This document shows positions 43,773 to 53,919 of a stretch of 64,000 nucleotides of DNA, one piece after another (positions within the stretch are counted from its first letter, which is position 1; each line of letters starts with the position of its first letter). The translations under genes and the position numbers were made by a program. Location: contig NZ_JADNRQ010000011.1 in assembly GCF_015594625.1 (NCBI RefSeq), positions 38,238 to 102,237 on the forward strand. The letters are read 5' to 3'. The DNA comes from Desulfallas sp. Bu1-1. Lineage in GTDB: Bacteria; Bacillota; Desulfotomaculia; Desulfotomaculales; Desulfallaceae. The notes under the pieces were generated by a model, which worked only from the letters and a program-made list of their open reading frames with translations, was not told the DNA's origin and did no database searches.

Positions 43773-43858
43773 GGGAGTTACGAAATTCACAATATGTGTT
43801 CGTTACTCCCCGGTTGATTATATAGAAAGAATTTGTTTAAATGTTTGTTGTGAATTTC
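43773..43858 (+). promoter_or_regulatory. Two mutually exclusive RNA helices before nuoA
   Basis: Helix 1: GGGAGT-ACGAA (43773-43784) pairs with TTCGT-ACTCCC (43799-43810), one T-T mismatch, with CACA/TGTG extending it into the loop. Helix 2: GAAATTCACAA (43782-43792) pairs perfectly over 11 bases with TTGTGAATTTC (43848-43858). Both use 43782-43792, so only one can form. Helix 2 ends 11 bases before the nuoA ribosome binding site (GGGGGGAGG, 43869-43877). No T run follows helix 1. This looks like a leader switch controlling nuo translation or transcription. Confidence 0.55.
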
Positions 43859-43880
43859 AACGGGAAAGGGGGGAGGAAAA

Positions 43881-44234
43881 GTGTCGGACTGGGCGGGTGT
43901 ATTTATATTCCTTGTGGTAGCAATTATCTTCGGGGCGGGTGGTATTGTAACCGCATTTATTATTCAACCCAGGCGGAACAACCCGGTCAAGCTGGAGGAG
44001 TACGAGTGCGGGTTGCCGACTGTAGGCCCCACATGGGTACAGTTCAGGACCAGTTATTTTCTTTACGCATTATTATTTGTAATATTCGACGTGGAAACCA
44101 TCTATCTCTATCCCTGGGCGGTGAAATTCCAGAGCCTGGGATTATTTGCGTTTATTGAGATGATCATATTTATCTTTATTTTGGTTGTTGGCTTGTGGTA
44201 CGCCTGGAAGGAAGGTGCGTTGGAATGGAAGTAA
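43881..44234 (+). CDS. nuoA: NADH-quinone oxidoreductase subunit A
   Basis: Membrane subunit of respiratory complex I (117 residues, three transmembrane helices). The conserved loop [20 protein letters not shown] corresponds to the quinone-site loop with its cysteine. The start is GTG 43881 after GGGGGGAGGAAAA. It opens an 11-gene operon, nuoABCDHIJKLMN, and overlaps nuoB by 10 bases. Confidence 0.95.
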   Translation: MSDWAGVFIFLVVAIIFGAGGIVTAFIIQPRRNNPVKLEEYECGLPTVGPTWVQFRTSYFLYALLFVIFDVETIYLYPWAVKFQSLGLFAFIEMIIFIFILVVGLWYAWKEGALEWK

Positions 44235-44815
44235 GCAAGGGGAAAACACAAATTGAAGCAGTGAAAAAGGATATCTGGGCCCCCGAGTATTTCGGGGATA
44301 ATCCCGATTACCACACAATGTACGAGCTAAAAAGGCTGGTTTACCTGGCGCCGGTGGAAAAAATACTGAATCTTGCCAGGGCGCATTCCATCTGGCCGCT
44401 GGGTTTCGGGCTGGCGTGCTGCGCCATTGAGGCCCTGATGGGGGCCAACGGACCGCGTTATGACCTTTCTCGTTTCGGTTACGAGGTTATGCGCGGGACT
44501 CCCCGCCAGGCCGATGTGATGGTGGTGGCCGGTACGATAACCAAAAAGGCGGCCCCCTTCGTGGTCCGTTTGTGGGAACAAATGTCGGAACCAAAATGGT
44601 GTATAGCCGTGGGCAGCTGCGCCATTTCCGGCGGGCCGTTTGTTGATTCCTACCACGTGGTGCCCGGCGCCAACAAGCTGGTGCCCGTAGATGTTTACGT
44701 GCCCGGTTGTCCCCCCAGGCCCGACGCGGTGCTGGAAGCATTTCTCATGTTGAAGGATAAGATCCTGGATAAACGGGAGCGGATCCTTGACAAACGCAAG
44801 GTGGTGACGGGCTAA
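44225..44815 (+). CDS. nuoB: NADH-quinone oxidoreductase subunit B
   Basis: Peripheral-arm subunit (196 residues) that carries cluster N2, the direct electron donor to quinone. The ligands are Cys65 and Cys66 ([10 protein letters not shown]), Cys132 (VGSCAISGG) and Cys162 ([10 protein letters not shown]). The start ATG 44225 follows GGAAGGTG. The C-terminal tail is lysine- and arginine-rich and slightly long ([15 protein letters not shown]). Adjacent nuoC starts 1 base after the stop. Confidence 0.95.
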   Translation: MEVSKGKTQIEAVKKDIWAPEYFGDNPDYHTMYELKRLVYLAPVEKILNLARAHSIWPLGFGLACCAIEALMGANGPRYDLSRFGYEVMRGTPRQADVMVVAGTITKKAAPFVVRLWEQMSEPKWCIAVGSCAISGGPFVDSYHVVPGANKLVPVDVYVPGCPPRPDAVLEAFLMLKDKILDKRERILDKRKVVTG

Positions 44816-44816
44816 G

Positions 44817-45260
44817 ATGAAAGAAAAAATCGCACCGGTGGAGGAGATTAAGCAAAAATTCGGTTACATTGAAGTTGACGAACAAAAAGCCGTTAACGTC
44901 CCCGCCGGTAAACTGCTGGAATTCATGCAGGCGTTGAAAGACGAATACGAGCTGGATTTCCTGACCAACCTGACGGCGGTAGACTACCCGGAAGAGAACA
45001 AGTTTGAGGTGGTATATAACCTTACCTCCACGACTAAAGCCTACGGGTTGATGGTCAGGACCGGTGTGGACAGGGAAAACCCCGTGCTGCCGTCGGTGTT
45101 TCCCATCTGGGGCGGCGCCAACTGGCAGGAGCGGGAAGTTTATGACCTGATGGGAATTGTATTTACCGGCCATCCCAACCTGAAGCGCATTTTGCTCGAC
45201 GATAAGTTTGAAGGACACCCGCTGCGCAAGGACTTCCAGTGGGAAGGCGGCAGGGAGTAA
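44817..45260 (+). CDS. nuoC: NADH-quinone oxidoreductase subunit C
   Basis: Peripheral-arm subunit of the 30-kDa family (147 residues). The signature WQEREVYDLMGIVFTGHPNL with LKRILLDD is present. It is separate from nuoD, unlike the fused NuoCD of enterobacteria. The ATG begins one base after the nuoB stop. The N-terminal region (EIKQKFGYIEVDEQKAVNVP) is short compared with proteobacterial NuoC. Confidence 0.94.
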   Translation: MKEKIAPVEEIKQKFGYIEVDEQKAVNVPAGKLLEFMQALKDEYELDFLTNLTAVDYPEENKFEVVYNLTSTTKAYGLMVRTGVDRENPVLPSVFPIWGGANWQEREVYDLMGIVFTGHPNLKRILLDDKFEGHPLRKDFQWEGGRE

Positions 45261-45291
45261 CCCACTTAAGGGATTATAAGAGGTGTAGCAA

Positions 45292-46395
45292 ATGTTAAGG
45301 ACGCAAGAATATTTTCTAAACTTCGGTCCACAACACCCCAGTACCCACGGTGTCTTTCAGATCATTCTCACTCTGGATGGTGAAAGAATCGTCAAGGCCG
45401 AACCGGTTTGCGGTTACCTGCACCGGGGTATTGAAAAACTGGCCGAGTCCCGCACCTATACCCAGGTGATTCCTTATACCGACAGGATGGACTACCTGGC
45501 GGCTATGCTGCAGAACCTGGGATATGTCCAGGCCGTGGAAAAGCTGATGGGTATAGAAGTGCCGGAACGGGCCGAGTATCTCAGGATAATCTCCGGCGAG
45601 CTTTCCCGTCTGGCCAGCCACTTGCTGGCTACCGGCGTATACGCGCTGGATATCGGCGGTTTTACCGGTTTCCTCCTTTGCTTCCGCGAACGGGAGAGAG
45701 TGATGGACCTGCTGGAAGAGCTGACCGGTTCAAGGATGACCCTGAGCTATGCCCGGATCGGCGGCGTGGCGGACGATGCGCCGGAAGGGTGGCTGGACAA
45801 GGTCAAGAAACTGATGGACGACATGCCGGGTTATATTGACGAGTACAACGGGTTGATTACCGGCAACGAGATATTTCAAGCCCGGACCAAGTTTGTAGGC
45901 CAGCTCACTCCCGAGACGGCCATTAATTACAGCCTGAGCGGTCCCGTGCTGCGGGCCAGCGGGGTGAACTACGACCTGCGCAAGGTCAGACCCTACGGCA
46001 TTTACGACCGTTTTGACTTCGAGGTGCCCCTGGGCGAAAACGGCGATTGTTTTGACCGTTTTTACTGCCGGGTGCGGGAAATGCAGCAGTCGGTAAGGAT
46101 CATCCAGCAGGCCATCGAGCAGATTAAAGAAGTTGATGGCCCGGTTATCGCCAAGGTGCCCAAGGTGCTCAAGCCCCCCAAAAGCGACGTTTACCATGAA
46201 ATTGAAAGCGCCAAGGGGATTATCGGGTACTACGTCGTCAGCGACGGCAGCAATAAACCTTACCGCGTGCATGTGCGGAGGCCGTCGTTCATTAACCTGG
46301 GTTACCTGGACGAAATGCTTCGCGGTTATCTTATCGCAGACGTTGTTGCTATTCTGGGCAGCATCGATATTGTGCTTGGTGAAGTGGATTGTTAG
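45292..46395 (+). CDS. nuoD: NADH-quinone oxidoreductase subunit D
   Basis: The 49-kDa subunit (367 residues), relative of [NiFe]-hydrogenase large subunits, forming the quinone cavity with NuoB. The conserved N-terminal [27 protein letters not shown] and YTDRMDYL blocks are intact; the hydrogenase cysteines are absent, as expected. The C-terminus ends [13 protein letters not shown]. The ATG follows AAGAGGTGTAGCAA. Confidence 0.95.
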   Translation: MLRTQEYFLNFGPQHPSTHGVFQIILTLDGERIVKAEPVCGYLHRGIEKLAESRTYTQVIPYTDRMDYLAAMLQNLGYVQAVEKLMGIEVPERAEYLRIISGELSRLASHLLATGVYALDIGGFTGFLLCFRERERVMDLLEELTGSRMTLSYARIGGVADDAPEGWLDKVKKLMDDMPGYIDEYNGLITGNEIFQARTKFVGQLTPETAINYSLSGPVLRASGVNYDLRKVRPYGIYDRFDFEVPLGENGDCFDRFYCRVREMQQSVRIIQQAIEQIKEVDGPVIAKVPKVLKPPKSDVYHEIESAKGIIGYYVVSDGSNKPYRVHVRRPSFINLGYLDEMLRGYLIADVVAILGSIDIVLGEVDC

Positions 46396-46424
46396 CAAAT
46401 ACGGGATCATAGGGGAGAAGAGGC

Positions 46425-47477
46425 ATGTTGGAAAATTTATTTGTAGGTATAGCCGATTGGCTTAGATCCCTTCTCGGTGGCCTGGGTACACCCGTGGAAA
46501 TAAACGAAGCCATCGTGATGCTGGTCAAGCTTGTGGCTATCCTCGTATTTATTTTAATCAACGCTCTGTGGCTGGTATACATGGAGCGCAAGGTTGCCGC
46601 CTACATGCAGGCCCGTATTGGCCCCAACAGGGTCGGTCCCAAGGGGCTGTTGCAAACCACGGCGGATATCGGAAAATTAATCAGCAAGGAGATCGTCATC
46701 CCGGGGAAAGCCGATAAAGTTGTGTTTTTACTTGCTCCCGTGCTGATTTTCGTGCCGACGTTAATGGTCTTCGCCGTGATTCCCTTTGGTAAAAATATGG
46801 CGGCCATCGATATGAATATCGGAGTATTCTACCTGCTGGCCATTGCCTCGCTGTCCACGCTGTTTTTCTGGATGGGCGGCTGGGCCTCCAACAGTAAGTA
46901 TTCCCTGATCGGCAGCATGCGCGTGGTGGCCCAGATGGTGAGTTACGAGTTGCCGCTGGTGTTGGGCCTCCTTGGCGTGATTATGATCGCGGGCAGCCTG
47001 AAAATGTCCGACATCATTGCCGCGCAGGAACACACCTGGTTTATCTTTACCCAACCCATTGCTTTCCTGATTTACTTTACCGCCGCTGTGGCGGAAACCA
47101 ACCGTTGTCCCTTTGACCTGGTGGAAGGGGAATCCGAAATTATTGCCGGACCATACACCGAATACGGTGGGATGGCATTTGCCATGTTCTTCCTGGCCGA
47201 GTACGCGAACATCATGGTCATTTGCGCCATGGCCACCATCATGTTCCTCGGCGGCTGGCATGCGCCCTTCGGTCTGGATTTCATCCCGTCCTGGGTGTGG
47301 TTCTTCCTCAAGATGTATGCCCTGATCTTCGTGGTCATGCAGTTGCGCTGGACCTATCCCCGGATCAGGGTGGACCAGCTCATGGGATTTAGCTGGAAGG
47401 TACTGGTACCCCTTGCCCTGGCCAACATCTTTATAACCGGTATAGGGATGAAAATTTACCAGGCGATAGGGTGGTGA
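46425..47477 (+). CDS. nuoH: NADH-quinone oxidoreductase subunit H
   Basis: Membrane subunit (350 residues, about eight helices) that couples the quinone site to the proton channels. Conserved blocks: [36 protein letters not shown], and [15 protein letters not shown] with the acidic residues of the E-channel. The start ATG follows AGGGGAGAAGAGGC. Only 4 bases separate it from nuoI. Confidence 0.95.
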   Translation: MLENLFVGIADWLRSLLGGLGTPVEINEAIVMLVKLVAILVFILINALWLVYMERKVAAYMQARIGPNRVGPKGLLQTTADIGKLISKEIVIPGKADKVVFLLAPVLIFVPTLMVFAVIPFGKNMAAIDMNIGVFYLLAIASLSTLFFWMGGWASNSKYSLIGSMRVVAQMVSYELPLVLGLLGVIMIAGSLKMSDIIAAQEHTWFIFTQPIAFLIYFTAAVAETNRCPFDLVEGESEIIAGPYTEYGGMAFAMFFLAEYANIMVICAMATIMFLGGWHAPFGLDFIPSWVWFFLKMYALIFVVMQLRWTYPRIRVDQLMGFSWKVLVPLALANIFITGIGMKIYQAIGW

Positions 47478-47481
47478 TTGC

Positions 47482-48009
47482 ATGTTTGGACAAGGTTTGA
47501 TCAAAGGGCTGCAAATTACCTGGAAGGAATTTTGGGCCAAGAAGTTCACCGTACAATACCCGGAGGAACAACACCCTGTGCCCGAGCGGTTTCACGGGAA
47601 GTTTGTCCTTGATGTGGACAAATGCATCGCCTGCGGGTTGTGTGCCAATGCTTGCCCCAACAAGGTTATTACAATAGAAAAACAAAAAGTCGGCAAAAAA
47701 CAATATATGACCGGTTATATAATGAATATCCAATACTGCCTGTTTTGCGGTCTTTGTGTGGAATCCTGCAACAAAGACGCTTTGCACTACAGCAAGGATT
47801 TCAATATGAATCAATATTTTTACAGGGACATCCCTCTAGTGCTGGTTAAACGGGAGGCGCCTGCGGAGCCGGAGGAAGAGGAACAACCGGCGGCGAAAGC
47901 TGAAGCCAGGCCAAAGGCCAAGCCGCAAGCCAAGGCTGAAAAGCCTGCTGAGCCCGCCGCGAATTCCGAGGTTGCCGCCGGCAAGGTTCCCGGTAAGGAG
48001 GGTGAGTAG
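47482..48009 (+). CDS. nuoI: NADH-quinone oxidoreductase subunit I with charged tail
   Basis: Ferredoxin-like subunit (175 residues) carrying clusters N6a and N6b. The motifs are Cys48-51-54-58 (CIACGLCANACP) and Cys86-89-92-96 (CLFCGLCVESCN; the second lacks the usual Pro after the last Cys). Residues about 126-175 form a low-complexity tail rich in Ala, Glu, Lys and Pro, not part of the core fold. With NuoEFG absent, NuoI is the likely entry point for electrons, perhaps from ferredoxin; that is inference. Confidence 0.94.
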   Translation: MFGQGLIKGLQITWKEFWAKKFTVQYPEEQHPVPERFHGKFVLDVDKCIACGLCANACPNKVITIEKQKVGKKQYMTGYIMNIQYCLFCGLCVESCNKDALHYSKDFNMNQYFYRDIPLVLVKREAPAEPEEEEQPAAKAEARPKAKPQAKAEKPAEPAANSEVAAGKVPGKEGE

Positions 48010-48012
48010 CAA

Positions 48013-48543
48013 ATGGAGACCAGTATTTACAGTGTAATCGCTTTTTACGGTTTGGCGATAACCATCCTGGGCAATGCCACCCTGGTGGTTTTTGCGCGTA
48101 ACATAGTGCACTCGGTTTTATTCCTGGCGGTTACCTTTATCGCCATGGGCGGCCTGTTCCTGCTGCTGGATGCCGATTTCCTCGCCGCCGTGCAGGTGCT
48201 GGTATACGCCGGCGCGGTTTGTATCATGGTGGTATTCGGTATCATGCTGATTCAACGGGCGGATATGAAGGCAACCAACCAGTTCAACAGGCAGATTTTT
48301 GCCGGGGGCGGCCTGGTGGCCCTGGTAGTGGCCATGTGCGCCGTGTTTGCCGGGCGCACCGCCTGGACCGAGCTGGTGGCGGCGCAAGAAGTGCCCGCGG
48401 GCACAGTGCAGTTTATCGGGGAGCTTCTACTCAGCAAGTACGTGATCCCCTTTGAAGTGGCCGCGTTGCTTTTGCTGGTGGCGCTCATCGGAGCCATTGT
48501 CATAGCCAGGGACGAGGAGGTGAAGGCCAATGCCGGCGATTAG
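48013..48543 (+). CDS. nuoJ: NADH-quinone oxidoreductase subunit J
   Basis: Membrane subunit (176 residues, five predicted helices), with the conserved segment [22 protein letters not shown] containing the pi-bulge helix. The ATG follows AAGGAGGGTGAGTAGCAA. It overlaps the nuoK start by 14 bases, giving translational coupling. Confidence 0.94.
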   Translation: METSIYSVIAFYGLAITILGNATLVVFARNIVHSVLFLAVTFIAMGGLFLLLDADFLAAVQVLVYAGAVCIMVVFGIMLIQRADMKATNQFNRQIFAGGGLVALVVAMCAVFAGRTAWTELVAAQEVPAGTVQFIGELLLSKYVIPFEVAALLLLVALIGAIVIARDEEVKANAGD

Positions 48544-48844
48544 TCTGACCCACTACGTGGTGCTTTCTGCCCTCCTCTTCAGTATCGGCCTGTTCGGGGT
48601 GCTTACCAAGCGTAATGCCGTGGCGGTTTTGATCTGTATCGAACTGATGCTCAACGCGGTAAACATCAACCTGGTGGCCTTCAGTAAGTATGTAACCCCG
48701 ACCGACTTCATCGGACAAATTTTCTCCATTTTTGTGATTACTGTGGCTGCCGCCGAAGTGGGGGTAGGATTGGCCATCATCATAGCCATCTACCGCAACA
48801 GGCTGTCTGTAAATCTTGATGATTTCGACTGGCTGAAATGGTAG
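48530..48844 (+). CDS. nuoK: NADH-quinone oxidoreductase subunit K
   Basis: Small three-helix membrane subunit (104 residues), homologous to MrpC. The two conserved buried glutamates are in [13 protein letters not shown] and [13 protein letters not shown]. The start ATG is behind GAGGAGGTGAAGGCCA and overlaps nuoJ. The stop is 33 bases before nuoL. Confidence 0.95.
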   Translation: MPAISLTHYVVLSALLFSIGLFGVLTKRNAVAVLICIELMLNAVNINLVAFSKYVTPTDFIGQIFSIFVITVAAAEVGVGLAIIIAIYRNRLSVNLDDFDWLKW

Positions 48845-48877
48845 GATTTCAAAAGTGAAGGTAGGTGCTTTTAGATA

Positions 48878-50812
48878 ATGCTTGTTGAATTTGCAATGCA
48901 GCATGCATGGTTGGTGCCGCTCCTTCCCGCCCTTGCCTTTGTGATCATAGTGTTCCTGACCCGCCCGTTTCGGAAGTTGAGTGCCATCGTGGCGGTAGGG
49001 TCCATGGCGGTGGCGTGTTTCTTCGCCACCCTGGCGGCGTACGGGATTTTCACCAATCATGAATATATCGAAAAACCACTGGTTTATGCAACACGCTGGT
49101 TCTCCCTGGGTCTGCCGGGGATGCCGGATTTGCGGGTTGACGTAGGAGTGCAGCTTGACCCCGTCTCGGCCATGATGCTGTTCATGGTTTCGTTTATCGC
49201 GACGTTTATTTTCCTGTACTCGATCGGTTACATGGAAGGGGACCCGGGTTATTCGGTTTTCTTCTCTTACCTGTCCCTGTTCGGCGCTTCCATGCTCCTG
49301 CTGGTCATCTCCAGCAACCTGCTGCAGATGTTCGTGGCCTGGGAACTGGTGGGGCTTTGCTCATACCTGCTGATCGGGTTCTTTACGCATAAGATATCGG
49401 CCCGGGAGGCGGCCAAAAAGGCCTTCGTCACCTGCCGGATCGCCGACTTCGGCCTGTTGCTGGGCCTGTTGGCCCTGCAGATCGTTTTTGGCACGCTGAA
49501 TTTGACCGAGCTTGCCGAAAAGATAGAGCACTTTGAAGAATATACAACTTTCGGCATGCTGACGTTGATTGCCGTGCTGGTGTTTATCGGACCGATCGGT
49601 AAATCCGGTCAGTTTCCGCTGCACGTGTGGTTGCCCGACGCCATGGAAGGCCCCACTCCGGTCAGCGCGCTGATTCACGCCGCTACCATGGTTGTCGCGG
49701 GCGTTTACCTGGTGGGCCGTACCATGTTCCTGTTCCACGAGGTGCCGTCGGCCATGCAGCTGGTGGCTGTCACCGGCGGGTTCACCGCGCTGTTTGCCGC
49801 GACCATTGCCATTACCCAGCGGGAAATCAAGCGGATTCTGGCTTATTCCACCGTAAGCCAGCTGGGCTACATGATGCTTGCCCTGGGCGTGGGAAGTTTG
49901 ACCGCCAGTATGTTCCACCTGTGGACGCACGCCTTCTTCAAGGCCCTGATGTTTCTTGGCGCCGGTAGCGTGCTGCATGCCCTGCACCACAAGGCCGACG
50001 TTTGGGAAATGGGTGGATTATACAAGAAAATGCCCATCACCACCTGGACATTCGTCATCGGTGGGCTGGCCATCGCCGGTATTCCGCCTTTTGCGGGCTT
50101 TTGGAGCAAGGACGAAATTCTGGTGGCCGCGCTTAACGGCGGGCACTATGTGCTCTTTGCCATGGCCGCGTTTACCGCGTTTCTTACCGCCTTTTACATG
50201 TGGCGGATGATTTTCCTGGCTTTCTTCGGCGAGGAAAACCCCGCCAACCACCCGCATGAATCGCCCTGGACCATGACCCTGCCGCTCGTGGTTTTGTCGG
50301 TGGGCGCCATCGGTGCGGGCTGGCTGGGTACTCCCTGGTACAATATCTGGGGCGAATGGATTAAGTTCGGACATCCCCACCACGGTCCGGTCAACTACGG
50401 CGCCATGCTGCTTTCCATCGTGCTGGCCGCCGCCGGTATCTACCTGGCCTACATGCTGTACTTGAAAGACGCCAAGAAGAAGCGGGCCCGGAAAATGGCC
50501 GAGTGGTTCGGCCCGGTTTACCGGATGCTTTACAACAAGTACTATATTGACGAGCTGTACCTGTGGTTCAACCACGCGCTTGTGGACGGCACAGCCAGGT
50601 TGTTCTACCTGTTCGACATTTACGTGGTGGACGGTATCGTCAACGGCATTGGAGCGTTTGCCAGGCTATCCGGCGACGGGTTGCGGGTATTCCAATCCGG
50701 CCGGATCCAAAACTATGTGTTGATTTTCTTCCTGGGCGTGCTGGCCGTGGCCGTATTGATGGCATTCACCGGCCCGTCCGCAGCCAGCCTGGTTCTGGGA
50801 GGTGTTAAATAA
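48878..50812 (+). CDS. nuoL: NADH-quinone oxidoreductase subunit L
   Basis: Distal antiporter-like proton channel subunit (644 residues, about 16 helices) with the long lateral helix near the C-terminus. The conserved WELVGLCSYLLIGF holds the key Glu and PLHVWLPDAMEGPTPVSAL the channel region, with the HLWTHAFFKALMFLGAGS block following. The start ATG follows GGTGCTTTTAGATA, a modest binding site. Its stop abuts the nuoM ATG. Confidence 0.95.
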   Translation: MLVEFAMQHAWLVPLLPALAFVIIVFLTRPFRKLSAIVAVGSMAVACFFATLAAYGIFTNHEYIEKPLVYATRWFSLGLPGMPDLRVDVGVQLDPVSAMMLFMVSFIATFIFLYSIGYMEGDPGYSVFFSYLSLFGASMLLLVISSNLLQMFVAWELVGLCSYLLIGFFTHKISAREAAKKAFVTCRIADFGLLLGLLALQIVFGTLNLTELAEKIEHFEEYTTFGMLTLIAVLVFIGPIGKSGQFPLHVWLPDAMEGPTPVSALIHAATMVVAGVYLVGRTMFLFHEVPSAMQLVAVTGGFTALFAATIAITQREIKRILAYSTVSQLGYMMLALGVGSLTASMFHLWTHAFFKALMFLGAGSVLHALHHKADVWEMGGLYKKMPITTWTFVIGGLAIAGIPPFAGFWSKDEILVAALNGGHYVLFAMAAFTAFLTAFYMWRMIFLAFFGEENPANHPHESPWTMTLPLVVLSVGAIGAGWLGTPWYNIWGEWIKFGHPHHGPVNYGAMLLSIVLAAAGIYLAYMLYLKDAKKKRARKMAEWFGPVYRMLYNKYYIDELYLWFNHALVDGTARLFYLFDIYVVDGIVNGIGAFARLSGDGLRVFQSGRIQNYVLIFFLGVLAVAVLMAFTGPSAASLVLGGVK

Positions 50813-52333
50813 ATGGAATTTCCAATCCTGTTAACCATTTTGCTGGCTCCGGTATTTGCGGCCTTGATCCTGGTATTCGTGCCCAAGGAAGAGCACATGC
50901 TCATCAAGAGCATCGCCGCCGCCGGCACTTTCGTTTCCATGGCCCTGAGCCTGGTTGCCTATTTCACCTATAACCAGGAAATCGGCGGGCTCCAGTTCGT
51001 ATTCGGACATGATATTCCCTGGATCAAGGACCTGGGCGTCACCTTTTTCCTGGCGGCGGACGGCATCAGCCTGCCCATGCTGCTGTTGACCAATCTGATC
51101 GGTTTTTCGGCGGTATTCGCCTCCTGGAATATCACCAACCGGCCCAGGGAATTCTTCATCCTGCTGATGTTGCTGATCGCCGGGGTTATGGGCACGTTTA
51201 TCGCCCACGACTTGTTTATCTTCCTGCTGTTCTATGAAGTGGTGGTTATCCCCATTTACATTCTGGTGATCATCTGGGGCAGTTCCAAGCGGGTGACCAA
51301 GGAGTACGCCGGTATGAAGCTGACGATCTACCTGCTGATCGGAAGCGCCTTCCTGCTGGTGGGCGTCATCGCGCTGTTCGTCAAGACCACCGCCCTGGCC
51401 GGGGCGCCGGACATGAGCTTTACCGGCCTCGCGCAAGTTGCGCAGCAGTTGTCCCGGTTTGATCAAATCTGGCTGTTTGCCTTGATGCTATTGGGTTTTG
51501 GTTCACTGATTTCCATGTGGCCGTTCCACTCCTGGTCGCCCGACGGTTACGCCGGCGCTCCCACCGCCGTCAGTATGATTCACGCCGGCGTGTTGAAAAA
51601 AATCGGCGGCTATGGTCTGGTGAAGATAGCGGTTTACATGCTGCCCGTGGGCGCCGCTTTTTGGGCTCCGTATATGGCCGTGCTGGGTGTTATCGGCGTG
51701 GCTTATGCCGCCATGGGCGCACTGGCTCAGAAGGACCTGAAATACGTTGTCGGGTACTCCAGTGTGAGCCACATGGGTTACGTCATCCTGGCCGTGGCCT
51801 GCCTTAACGTCATCGGCCTCAACGGCGCGGTGGCCAACATGTTTGCCCACGGCGTGATGGCGGCTCTGTTCTTCTCCATGATCGGGTTTATTTATGAAAA
51901 GACCCATACACGCTGGATCCCGGATATGGGTGGTTTGGCCCGGCAAACGCCGCGGCTGGCCGTGGGATTCATGCTGGCGGCCATGGCCTCACTGGGCCTG
52001 CCCGGTCTGGTGAGTTTTATTCCGGAGTTCACGATTTTTGTCGGTTCCTTCCAGGTGTACGGTGGCCTGGCCGTCATCGGTATCGCGGGTATCATCATCA
52101 CGGCCCTGTACGTGCTGCGTGCCGGCGCCAATACCCTGTTCGGGCCGCCGCGTCCGGAATACGTCCACCTGGAGGATATCAAGGGACCGGAACTGGTGCC
52201 CCTGGTGGTGCTTGGCACCGTGCTGGTGGTCGGGGGATTCCTCCCCTCCCTGTTGTTCGATATGATTAACAGCGGCGTCGTGCCCCTCCATGCGGCGATT
52301 AGCGACGTGCTTCAGATAGGGGGGAAGTTTTAA
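50813..52333 (+). CDS. nuoM: NADH-quinone oxidoreductase subunit M
   Basis: Antiporter-like membrane subunit (506 residues, about 14 helices). The FYEVVVIPIYILVIIWG helix carries the conserved Glu, and the channel block PFHSWSPDGYAGAPTAVSM and SVSHMGYVIL follow. The initiation codon directly follows the nuoL stop with GGAGGTGTTAAATAA upstream. Residues 70-90 contain the variable loop KDLGVTFFLAADGISLPM. Confidence 0.95.
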   Translation: MEFPILLTILLAPVFAALILVFVPKEEHMLIKSIAAAGTFVSMALSLVAYFTYNQEIGGLQFVFGHDIPWIKDLGVTFFLAADGISLPMLLLTNLIGFSAVFASWNITNRPREFFILLMLLIAGVMGTFIAHDLFIFLLFYEVVVIPIYILVIIWGSSKRVTKEYAGMKLTIYLLIGSAFLLVGVIALFVKTTALAGAPDMSFTGLAQVAQQLSRFDQIWLFALMLLGFGSLISMWPFHSWSPDGYAGAPTAVSMIHAGVLKKIGGYGLVKIAVYMLPVGAAFWAPYMAVLGVIGVAYAAMGALAQKDLKYVVGYSSVSHMGYVILAVACLNVIGLNGAVANMFAHGVMAALFFSMIGFIYEKTHTRWIPDMGGLARQTPRLAVGFMLAAMASLGLPGLVSFIPEFTIFVGSFQVYGGLAVIGIAGIIITALYVLRAGANTLFGPPRPEYVHLEDIKGPELVPLVVLGTVLVVGGFLPSLLFDMINSGVVPLHAAISDVLQIGGKF

Positions 52334-53764
52334 ATGATGCCATTTGACCCATCTGCTTTAACGCTGGAAATGTTGACCGCGGTCCTGGGGCTTGGCGTGC
52401 TCATCCTGGGACTGATCGTGCCCAAGGGCTCCCGGCACGGGTTGGGCTGGCTGAGCTTGTTGGGATTGCTGGGCATCACCGGCGTGGCCGTATCCATGTG
52501 GGGCGACAGCCGGGAACTGCTCAACGGCATGTACCTGGTGGACAATTATGCCCTGTTCTGGAAGATCACATTCCTGCTATCAGCCATGCTGGTGATCCTG
52601 GGCTGCATGCGCTACGTTGATGAAATGGGCGGCCAGGCCGAGTATTACAGCACGGTCATTTTCGCCACCCTGGGCATGATGATTATGGCCTCGGCCGGAG
52701 ATTTCATCACCCTGTACCTTGGTTTGGAATTGATGACCATCGCCTTTATCATCCTGGTCTGCTTCCGTAAAACGGACGTCAAATCGGTTGAGGCGGGCAT
52801 CAAGTACATTCTTTTGGCCGGCATGAGCTCGGCGGTGCTGCTGTATGGCTTGAGCCTGTTATACGGGCTGACCGGCAGTGTAATCATGCTTGAGGTAAGC
52901 CGGGTTATCGCCATGCAGCCCGTCACGCCGGCACTGATCCTGGCGGTGGTAATGCTGGTGGCCGGCCTGGGGTTCAAGATTTCCGCCGTGCCGTTCCACA
53001 TGTGGTCGCCCGACGTGTACGAAGGAGCTCCAACGCCGGTAACATCGTTCCTGGCCATGGGTTCCAAGGCGGCTTCATTTGCCATCCTGTTGCGCCTGTT
53101 CGTCGCCGCGCTGCCGGGCGTATGGGAAAACTGGACCATGGTTGTGGCCATCCTGGCTGCGATCACCATGATTGTCGGCAACCTGGTGGCTATTCCGCAA
53201 ACAAACGTCAAGAGACTCCTGGCCTACTCCAGTATCGCCCAGGCGGGATATATCATGGTCGGTTTGGTGACCGCCAGCGAGGCGGGCATCAAGGGCGTCA
53301 TGTTTTACGCTTTCCTGTATGTCTTTGCCACGGTGGGCGCTTTTACGGTGGCGGCTTACTTCTACAATGTCACCGGCAGCGATGAATTGAAGGATTACGC
53401 CGGCCTCAGCCAGCGCAGCCCGCTGATGGCGGCGGTGATGCTGGTGGCCATGCTCAGCATGGCGGGCATTCCTCCGCTGGCCGGCTTCGTAGGCAAGTTC
53501 TACTTGTTCAAGACCATCATCGACGGGTATCTTTGGCTGGCCTTCATCGGCCTGATCATGAGTATGGTGTCGGTGTACTATTACCTGCGCGTCGCTCTGG
53601 TGATGTACCGGGACGAACCGGTTGATCCCACACCCATCAAACTGCCCAGCCCGGTGGCCGTGACGCTGATTGTGGCCATGGTGGTTACGCTGGTTGTAGG
53701 GGTTTACCCCGGGCCGCTCTCCGAAGTGGTCAACAACGCGGCCCACTCGTTCTTCTTGCATTAA
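52334..53764 (+). CDS. nuoN: NADH-quinone oxidoreductase subunit N
   Basis: Third antiporter-like subunit (476 residues). The conserved GLELMTIAFIILV has the channel Glu, and PFHMWSPDVYEGAPTPVTSF is the central lysine/channel region. The ATG abuts the nuoM stop. It is the last gene of the complex I operon, followed by a strong terminator. No nuoE, nuoF or nuoG is found on either side. Confidence 0.95.
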   Translation: MMPFDPSALTLEMLTAVLGLGVLILGLIVPKGSRHGLGWLSLLGLLGITGVAVSMWGDSRELLNGMYLVDNYALFWKITFLLSAMLVILGCMRYVDEMGGQAEYYSTVIFATLGMMIMASAGDFITLYLGLELMTIAFIILVCFRKTDVKSVEAGIKYILLAGMSSAVLLYGLSLLYGLTGSVIMLEVSRVIAMQPVTPALILAVVMLVAGLGFKISAVPFHMWSPDVYEGAPTPVTSFLAMGSKAASFAILLRLFVAALPGVWENWTMVVAILAAITMIVGNLVAIPQTNVKRLLAYSSIAQAGYIMVGLVTASEAGIKGVMFYAFLYVFATVGAFTVAAYFYNVTGSDELKDYAGLSQRSPLMAAVMLVAMLSMAGIPPLAGFVGKFYLFKTIIDGYLWLAFIGLIMSMVSVYYYLRVALVMYRDEPVDPTPIKLPSPVAVTLIVAMVVTLVVGVYPGPLSEVVNNAAHSFFLH

Positions 53765-53770
53765 TCATGC

Positions 53771-53818
53771 CCTAAATAAGATAGCCTCTCACTGCCGGTG
53801 GGAGGCTATCTTTATTTT
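53771..53818 (+). terminator. Intrinsic terminator after nuoN
   Basis: AAGATAGCCTC and GAGGCTATCTT arms form an 11-base stem around a loop of about 12 bases and are followed by TATTTTC. It closes the nuo operon. The rest of the 305-base gap to the cold-shock gene holds that gene's promoter and leader. Confidence 0.85.
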
Positions 53819-53919
53819 CTACGTGCAACGTTAAAATATTTATTACATGTTATCACTAAAATATAGACCATTACAGCATTTTAATTTAAACTACGGGAAA
53901 ACATTAGCGTGAAAAAAAT

